Shown: positions 59,222-63,970 of the stretch, piece after piece
How positions within the stretch are numbered: the stretch's first letter is position 1
Layout: the number at the start of each line of letters is the position of its first letter
Assembly: GCA_025937895.1 (NCBI GenBank)
Contig: JAICQL010000014.1
Coordinates: 1 to 63,970, forward strand
Direction of reading: 5' to 3'
Length of the DNA: 63,970 nt
Source of the DNA: Polyangiaceae bacterium
Lineage (GTDB): Bacteria > Myxococcota_A > Polyangia > Polyangiales > Polyangiaceae
Translations under genes and position numbers: made by a program
Notes under the pieces: model-generated
What the model saw: the letters and a program-made list of their open reading frames with translations, nothing else
What the model was told of the DNA's origin: nothing
Databases searched by the model: none

Positions 59222-60793
59222 TTACTGCAGGTTGGGCGCGGTCCACTGCACCCAGCGGTTCAGATCCGCCGTGGTGCCGTCGGCGCGCACCAGGTTGGTA
59301 TCCTCCGTGCCGCCGCCGACCAGGAACTTCCTCACGTAGGCCTGGAGCGCGTTGCGCTGTGAGGCCGGGAACGCGCAGTGCGTATGGCCCGTGGTCTGCC
59401 AGTAGCCCATCCTGTCGCCAAGACCAAAGGCCTGCCAGATGCGATTGGCGATGGAGCCCGCCGTGAAGGTGCTCTCGATGCCGAGCCAGTCGATCTGGTT
59501 GTCGATCACCAGGAGCGCGCGCGGCGCGACCAGGCCCATCACGCTGTGATGATCGAAAGGCAGCCGGGCCACGTTGGCGTTGCCGAAGTTCTGGCCGAAA
59601 TTGGCGCGGAACCAGGGCTGCTCATTGGCGGCGTTGGAGAGCGTCTGCACGTTCTCCCCCGCGTTGCTGTCGGCCTGAGAGACGCGCCAGCTCGCCGAGC
59701 CGCCAGCGCCCGACTCCTGCGGGATGGTGAGCGCGATGCGCTCGTCGAAGGCACCCACCATCAGCGCGCCCTTGCCGTTGCGCGAGCAACCGGTCACGGC
59801 AATACGCGACGGATCGATGTTGGCTTGCGGCGTCTTCTCCAGCGCGTCGATGATGCGGCTGACGCCCCAGGCCCAGGCCGTCATCGAGCTGGCCGGGTGG
59901 TTGTTGCCGTACAGCGTGTAGAACAGGCCCGTGCCGCGCGAGTTGCCGCCGGCCTGAGCGCCCATGCCGTTGTTGTCGAAGTTGGCCGTGGCCACTCCGT
60001 TCTGAGTGAACACGCTGTTGTCCAGGCTCGAGCCGCCGACGCCGATCAGCAGCGGGATGGCGCCGCTGGCGCCCGCGGGACGATTGATGTTGATCGAGAA
60101 GGAGATGCTGCGCCCGTTCTCGTTCACGCCCACGGTCAGCTGGTTGCCCGCGAAGCTGCCCGTCACGCTGTCCTTGTTGACCACGGGCTTGGGCCCCGAC
60201 TCATATTCCTCAACCTGGGCCTTGAGCTCGGCGCGGCGGCACGTCCACTCCGCGCGCGTGTTGATGCGCGTGCCGTTGGTCATCAGGAACGGATCCGGGT
60301 GCGCGGCGATGTTGGGCAGCTGATTGGCGGCGGGCAACTGCGGGCGCGGACAGTTGATGCCGCTGTCCTCCACGGCGGCCACCGGCGGGGGCTCGGCGGG
60401 CGGGGGTTCTGCGGACGGGGGCTCCGTGCCCGGCGGCACTTCAGCGCTCGGCGGCACTTCAGCGCTCGGCGGAGTCTCACCGCTCGGCGGAGCTTCACCA
60501 CCCTGCGTCGGAGCAGCCCCGCCGCTCATCTGCGGCTCACCCGGAGCGAGCTCGGTCGGCATCTCTTCCCCGGTACGCCCGCCCTCCACGGGCGAAGCCG
60601 GCTCTCCCGGCGTAACGGAGGGCTCGGTGCCCGTCTCCGCCGGAGGCGTCATCCCCGCCGGCTGGGGGCTGAGACCGCTGAAGCTCGGGATGGTGCCATC
60701 GGAGCTCTCGGAGTCACCGGAGCAGGCGGGCGCCAGCGCGAGGAGCAGCGCGGAAGTAGCGATGAGCAGTCCTGAGTGGGAGCGATAGGTCAA
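59222..60793 (-). CDS. second CE15 glucuronoyl esterase, lipoprotein form with repeat linker
   Basis: 523 aa from TTG 60793, chosen because AGGAG lies 7 bases upstream and it starts the signal peptide (SGLLIATSALLLALAPAC). A long Pro/Glu/Ser linker (about 30-155) includes repeats of PPSAEV/PPSGET. The esterase domain matches the CE15 at 40827-42359: LPNIAAHPDPFLMTNGTRIN, IPLLIGVGGSSLDNSVF, nucleophile Ser337 in VTGCSRNGKGALMVGAFDER, TIPQESGAGG, PRALLVIDNQIDWLG and His in TGHTHCAFPASQRNAL. Expected to cut glucuronoxylan-lignin esters. The two copies differ in linker, loops and the residue after the nucleophile SR (N versus S), so specificity may differ. Confidence 0.9.
   Translation of the reverse strand: MTYRSHSGLLIATSALLLALAPACSGDSESSDGTIPSFSGLSPQPAGMTPPAETGTEPSVTPGEPASPVEGGRTGEEMPTELAPGEPQMSGGAAPTQGGEAPPSGETPPSAEVPPSAEVPPGTEPPSAEPPPAEPPPVAAVEDSGINCPRPQLPAANQLPNIAAHPDPFLMTNGTRINTRAEWTCRRAELKAQVEEYESGPKPVVNKDSVTGSFAGNQLTVGVNENGRSISFSININRPAGASGAIPLLIGVGGSSLDNSVFTQNGVATANFDNNGMGAQAGGNSRGTGLFYTLYGNNHPASSMTAWAWGVSRIIDALEKTPQANIDPSRIAVTGCSRNGKGALMVGAFDERIALTIPQESGAGGSASWRVSQADSNAGENVQTLSNAANEQPWFRANFGQNFGNANVARLPFDHHSVMGLVAPRALLVIDNQIDWLGIESTFTAGSIANRIWQAFGLGDRMGYWQTTGHTHCAFPASQRNALQAYVRKFLVGGGTEDTNLVRADGTTADLNRWVQWTAPNLQ
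60431..60502 (-). repeat. 18-bp tandem repeats in the CE15 linker
   Basis: Four 18-base units (first two identical, CGGCGGCACTTCAGCGCT on the plus strand; the next two diverged) encode PPSAEV/PPSGET-type hexapeptides in the esterase linker. Recent duplication within a coding region. Confidence 0.88.
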
Positions 60794-61221
60794 TTGAATC
60801 TCCTGCAGGTGCGGTGCCGTGGTCAGGGGTGAGCCCAGGCGCAGCGAGCCTTCCTGCGCGTGCGGAAAGCGCTGCACGGAGCCAGTCCGGAATGATTTTC
60901 GGTTCCCCGGCGTCCACTCGGACGCCGCCGTAGGAGGGGCCGCATGCTGCCTGCCATCGCAGCGTGCCAGGCCGGAAACGCTTTCATGATACGCGCCCGC
61001 CCCGCATTGAAGCAATGCCGCGCAGCGCGCTTCGCTGGCCCTGAACTTTGACGTCGCTGCCAGAAGCTCGAGCTTCACCGGGAAGCAGAAACGCACCAGA
61101 GCCGGGCACACCGAAAGCTCAAAACCTCGTCGGCGTGCCGAGATGGGCCGGGGTGAATTCCAGTTCCGGGCGTGCGCGACGTTCCGGATCCCGGGTGGAC
61201 TCTCCTTGCTCTGTGCCCACG
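60794..61221. other. intergenic region between divergent CE15 and PD40 genes
   Basis: 428 bases. An 8-bp hairpin CGGCGTCC-ACTC-GGACGCCG is at 60908-60927, and the imperfect dyad CGTGCGGAAAGCGCTGCACG lies near 60856-60875, about 65 bases upstream of the esterase start. An open plus-strand frame runs through part of it from 61048 but does not look like coding sequence. No gene recognised. Confidence 0.4.
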
Positions 61222-62364
61222 GTGCATGCCGCCGCGCCAGCCGCGCACGCTGTAGGCGCGGAGGAGCGCAACCCATCCGCGCTACGCCGGCTGGCCACGT
61301 ACGCGGCGCTGCTGCTGGTTGCGCTGGAGCCCGGCTGCGCGCGCTTCGGCTATGAGGACCTGCCGCGCCGCGGCGAGGGGCTCGGCGGCTCGCTGGTGAA
61401 TACGGATGGTGACCCCCCGCGGGACGCAGGGGCGCCGCACCCGGGCGTGGACGCCAGCACGCCAGATGGCGTAGCTGCGCCGCCAGACGCGGGCTCGCCG
61501 CCAGACGCCAGCCCCGACGGACCGGAGCTCCCCGACGCGCGCCCGGACCCTCCACCCACGGACCCGCCACTCTGCACCCTCAGCCCGCCGGAGCTGCTGG
61601 GCGAGCCCAACTACGCGGACAACTCTCTCTGGTCACCCAGCCTCTCCGCCGACGCTCTCAGTCTGTACTTTGCGGTGCGAGTACCGGGCTGGGTCGAAGA
61701 GATCGGCGTCGCCACGCGCGCGGCCCCGGGCGCGGCCTTTGGGCTCGGGCAGTCGCTGGCCGCGCCCGTCAACACCGGCACCGAGGGCACCCCCAGCATC
61801 TCCGCCGACGGGCTCTCGCTCTACTTCTTCTCGGAGCGCAGCGGCGGAGCCGGCGGGCGCGACCTGTACGTTGCCACGCGCGCGAGCACCAGCGACGCGT
61901 TTGCCACCGTGCGCGCACTGACAGGGCTGAACACGGCCGATCGCGAGCACCTGCCGCGGCTGAGCGCGGACGAGCTCACCTTGCACTTCGTCTCCAATCG
62001 CTCGGGCAACACCGAGATCTGGCGCGCCACCCGCGCCTCCCGCTCGGCGGAGTTTGCCAATCCAGAGCTGGTACCGGAGCTGAACAGCGACGGAGAGGAC
62101 GGCGCCGTGACGCTCTCTCCCGACGGCCTGGAGGCGATCCTCTCCTCGGACCGGACGGGCACGCAGGGCGCCCGCGATCTGTTCCGGGCCACCCGGACCA
62201 GCAGCGCCGAGCCGTTCTCGGCGGCGGTGCCCCTAACGGAGATCAACTCGGACGAAAACGACTACGATCCGACCTTGAGCTTCGACGGCACCGAGCTGTA
62301 TTTCGTGTCCAATCGTTCGGGGAGCGCTCCGCAGATCTATCGCTCGCTGCGCAGCTGCCCCTAG
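61222..62364 (+). CDS. PD40/TolB-like beta-propeller lipoprotein
   Basis: About 380 aa. The signal ATYAALLLVALEPGC has a lipobox. A Pro/Asp/Gly linker (DAGSPPDASPDGPELPDARP) follows, then PD40-type repeats: SLWSPSLSADALSLYFAVRV, TEGTPSISADGLSLYFFSER, REHLPRLSADELTLHFVSNR, EDGAVTLSPDGLEAILSSDR, NDYDPTLSFDGTELYFVSNR. Each blade has the P-x-L-S-x-D-G-x-x-L-Y-F core. Such propellers bind peptides or glycans at the cell surface. The start is uncertain: GTG 61222 is used, although GGAGGAG at about 61259 suggests initiation could be closer to the signal peptide. Confidence 0.85.
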   Translation: MHAAAPAAHAVGAEERNPSALRRLATYAALLLVALEPGCARFGYEDLPRRGEGLGGSLVNTDGDPPRDAGAPHPGVDASTPDGVAAPPDAGSPPDASPDGPELPDARPDPPPTDPPLCTLSPPELLGEPNYADNSLWSPSLSADALSLYFAVRVPGWVEEIGVATRAAPGAAFGLGQSLAAPVNTGTEGTPSISADGLSLYFFSERSGGAGGRDLYVATRASTSDAFATVRALTGLNTADREHLPRLSADELTLHFVSNRSGNTEIWRATRASRSAEFANPELVPELNSDGEDGAVTLSPDGLEAILSSDRTGTQGARDLFRATRTSSAEPFSAAVPLTEINSDENDYDPTLSFDGTELYFVSNRSGSAPQIYRSLRSCP

Positions 62365-62392
62365 CGTAGCCAGCGCCCCCTTTTGCGCGCGC

Positions 62393-63844
62393 TCAGACCT
62401 CGGCGGGCGCGGCAACGGGCAGCACCTCCGCACGTGCCGCTGGCCTTTCCCTCCGCTCCAGCAGCTCCCGCTCGATGCGCAGCACTTCTCCCCGGTGCAG
62501 CGGGTACACCCAGAGCGAGACCGCCTTCAGCCCCGCGAGTACGCCCGGCACCAGCGAAAACGCCAGCTGGATGCCCAGCCGCGCCTGTGGCGTCTGCGCC
62601 ACGTTGCGCACGAAGCCAAAGCGATCGAGGAACAGCGGCAGCAGGAAGCCGGCCAGCATCGTGCCCGTCTTCAACGCGAACAGCGAGGCCGAGTAGACGA
62701 GCCCGGTGGAGCGCCGCCCGAACTTCCACTCACCGTAGTCTGCCACGTCAGCGTACATGGCCCAGACCAGCGCGGAGGTGGGCCCCATCGCGAAGCAGCC
62801 CAGCCCATTCAACAGGAGCAGCAGCGCAAAGTTGTCGGGCGGCAGCCAGAAGAAGAGCGCGAAGCAGAGCGCGGTGGTGGACGTGAGCAGCACGGCCAGA
62901 GTGCGCTTGTCTGCCATGCGCGCGAACAGGCCCAGGCAGGCACTGCCCAGCATCATGCAGGCGCTGCCCGAGGCCAGGAACACCGTCACCCGATCCAGCT
63001 GCCCGAACAGCACCGGAGTCCCGTCGTCGCCCACCACATATTTGAAGTAGAAGAGGGTGCTGCCCGCGCGCAGGCCGATGAAGCTGGTGGAGAACACGGT
63101 GCCCACCAGCAAGATCACCCAGGGGCGGTTACGCGCCAGCTCCAGCAACTCTTCCTTCACGCTGGTCTTCTGCCCCTCGGGCGGGGTGACGCGCTCGCGT
63201 GTGGTGACAAACGTGATCATGAACAGGAGCACGCTGAGCACGGCGAAGATGGCCATCGTGTGCTGAAAGCCCAGCACCTCGTTACCGCCGCCGAGCCCCT
63301 TCACCAGCGGCCGCACCAGCAGCGAGATCAGTAGCCCGCCGCCAAACGCACCCACGAAGCGGAAGCTGGAGGCCACCGTGCGCGTCTCGGACGAGGGGCT
63401 GAGCACGCCAAGCAGCGACGAATACGGCACGTTCACCCCGGTGTACGCGAGCAACATCAAGGTGTACGTGACGTAAGCGTAGAGCAGCTTGCCCGACTGG
63501 GACAGCTCCGGGCTGGCAAAGATCAGATAGCCAGTCACGCCATAGGGCACCGCCATCCACAGAATGTACGGCCGAAACTTGCCCCAGCGCGTCTGGGTGC
63601 GATCCGCGATCATGCCCATCACGGGGTCGGAGACCGCGTCGGTGAAGCGCACCAACAGCATCATCTGCGCCACCGCCGCCGCAGCCAGCCCCCACACGTC
63701 CACGTAGTAGTAGGTGAGAAAGACGTTGAAGGTCTGGAAGAACAGGTTGGAAGCGGTATCGCCCAGCGCGTACCCGACATATTCCGTCAGCGAGAGACGA
63801 TGCGACTTGGGTGGCGTGGCGGCGGACGTGGACGAAGACGGCAC
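62393..63844 (-). CDS. GPH-family (MelB/XynB-like) sugar:cation symporter
   Basis: 483 aa, twelve predicted membrane segments. The glycoside-pentoside-hexuronide family pattern is clear: EYVGYALGDTASNLFFQTF, VRFTDAVSDPVMGMIADRTQ, TRWGKFRPYILWMAVPYGVT, AYTGVNVPYSSLLGVLSPSS, SALVWAMYADVADYGEWKFG and RRSTGLVYSASLFALKTGTM. The Asp in TDAVSDPVMG-ADRT is the cation/sugar site in MelB-like carriers. GPH carriers import xylosides, glucuronides or melibiose; beside a xylanase and glucuronoyl esterases an aldouronate or xylo-oligosaccharide is a reasonable guess. GTG 63844 is used; a 40-bp palindrome lies 20 bases upstream. Confidence 0.92.
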   Translation of the reverse strand: MPSSSTSAATPPKSHRLSLTEYVGYALGDTASNLFFQTFNVFLTYYYVDVWGLAAAAVAQMMLLVRFTDAVSDPVMGMIADRTQTRWGKFRPYILWMAVPYGVTGYLIFASPELSQSGKLLYAYVTYTLMLLAYTGVNVPYSSLLGVLSPSSETRTVASSFRFVGAFGGGLLISLLVRPLVKGLGGGNEVLGFQHTMAIFAVLSVLLFMITFVTTRERVTPPEGQKTSVKEELLELARNRPWVILLVGTVFSTSFIGLRAGSTLFYFKYVVGDDGTPVLFGQLDRVTVFLASGSACMMLGSACLGLFARMADKRTLAVLLTSTTALCFALFFWLPPDNFALLLLLNGLGCFAMGPTSALVWAMYADVADYGEWKFGRRSTGLVYSASLFALKTGTMLAGFLLPLFLDRFGFVRNVAQTPQARLGIQLAFSLVPGVLAGLKAVSLWVYPLHRGEVLRIERELLERRERPAARAEVLPVAAPAEV

Positions 63845-63863
63845 GCGGCGCAGGTTAGTGGCC

Positions 63864-63903
63864 CGCCGCGGCCGGCAACAGCGTTTGTTGCGCGGCCGCG
63901 GCG
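63864..63903. promoter_or_regulatory. 40-bp near-perfect palindrome upstream of the symporter
   Basis: Arms of 11 bp (CGCCGCGGCCG / CGGCCGCGGCG) enclose a second 6-bp inverted repeat (GCAACA / TGTTGC) around GCGTT, with one unpaired base between. It lies 20 bases upstream of the assumed GTG. It could be an operator or a leader hairpin that controls translation. Confidence 0.65.
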
Positions 63904-63970
63904 CGATCTGTCAGCTGCTCTCGCGCTGGCAAAGGGCCTCGGCGCCCTGCGTCAATGGAGGTCACTGGAG

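Noticed and set aside
1..63970. tRNA, rRNA, insertion sequences, phage or plasmid replication genes
   Set aside because: Read for conserved cores and transposase/integrase motifs on both strands; none found.

Overview
High-GC DNA with the gene content of a social or soil deltaproteobacterium (Myxococcota, probably a Polyangiales-type myxobacterium). This placement is inferred from family content: a PEGA-tailed Ser/Thr kinase operon, many secreted lipoproteins with lipoboxes and Gly/Pro/Cys-rich linkers, Kelch and PD40 propellers, a DUF1592/DUF1552 pair, hybrid sensor kinases and plant cell-wall esterases. No rRNA, tRNA, CRISPR array, phage gene or transposase was recognised.

Left part (1-15.5 kb). 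A 3'-terminal gene fragment is followed by a translationally coupled operon of kinase, TPR protein and lipoprotein; the lipoprotein gene is frameshifted at a 10-C run. On the minus strand follows a three-gene operon that looks like a split form of the iminopyruvate-dimer synthase VioB/RebD: a 611-aa protein resembling the VioB N-terminal region, a 342-aa ferritin-like protein, and a small SnoaL/NTF2-like protein. Then come a decayed outer-membrane porin, a membrane/TPR protein, a lipoprotein interrupted by an in-frame TAG, an APH-type kinase, a decayed surface-lipoprotein remnant, an RRM RNA-binding protein and small conserved proteins.

Middle (15.4-40.1 kb). A minus-strand L-rhamnose operon has collapsed: the C-terminal piece of a rhamnulokinase runs into a rhamnose isomerase lacking both ends, then a frameshifted RbsA-like ABC ATPase, then a permease start joined to the tail of a rhamnulose-phosphate aldolase/dehydrogenase. 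Divergent from it is an intact sugar importer (binding protein plus two permeases, no ATPase). Two large signalling proteins (REC-REC-GGDEF-EAL and GAF-PAS-PAS-HK-REC), a flotillin/flotillin/NfeD membrane-domain operon, an ABC-2 exporter, a J-domain protein, an orphan sugar-binding protein and three oxidoreductases follow.

Right part (40.4-63.9 kb). This is an accessory region for plant polysaccharide and redox chemistry: two CE15 glucuronoyl esterases, a GH10 xylanase, a six-hairpin glycosidase divergent from a Tat-exported Gfo/Idh-type oxidoreductase, and a GPH-type sugar symporter. Together these would cut xylan, remove glucuronoyl ester crosslinks to lignin and import the products. Interleaved are a di-heme peroxidase with a His-Gly-Asn-Gly tail, a 923-aa propeller lipoprotein with two CXXCH motifs, the DUF1592/DUF1552 pair, and Kelch, PD40 and Cys-rich lipoproteins. 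Perfect hairpin terminators and several palindromes lie between these genes.

Most notable: the split VioB-like operon with no violacein partner, the telescoped rhamnose operon, the number of single-lesion genes (poly-C frameshift, internal TAG, ATPase frameshift), and the esterase/xylanase/heme-lipoprotein cluster.
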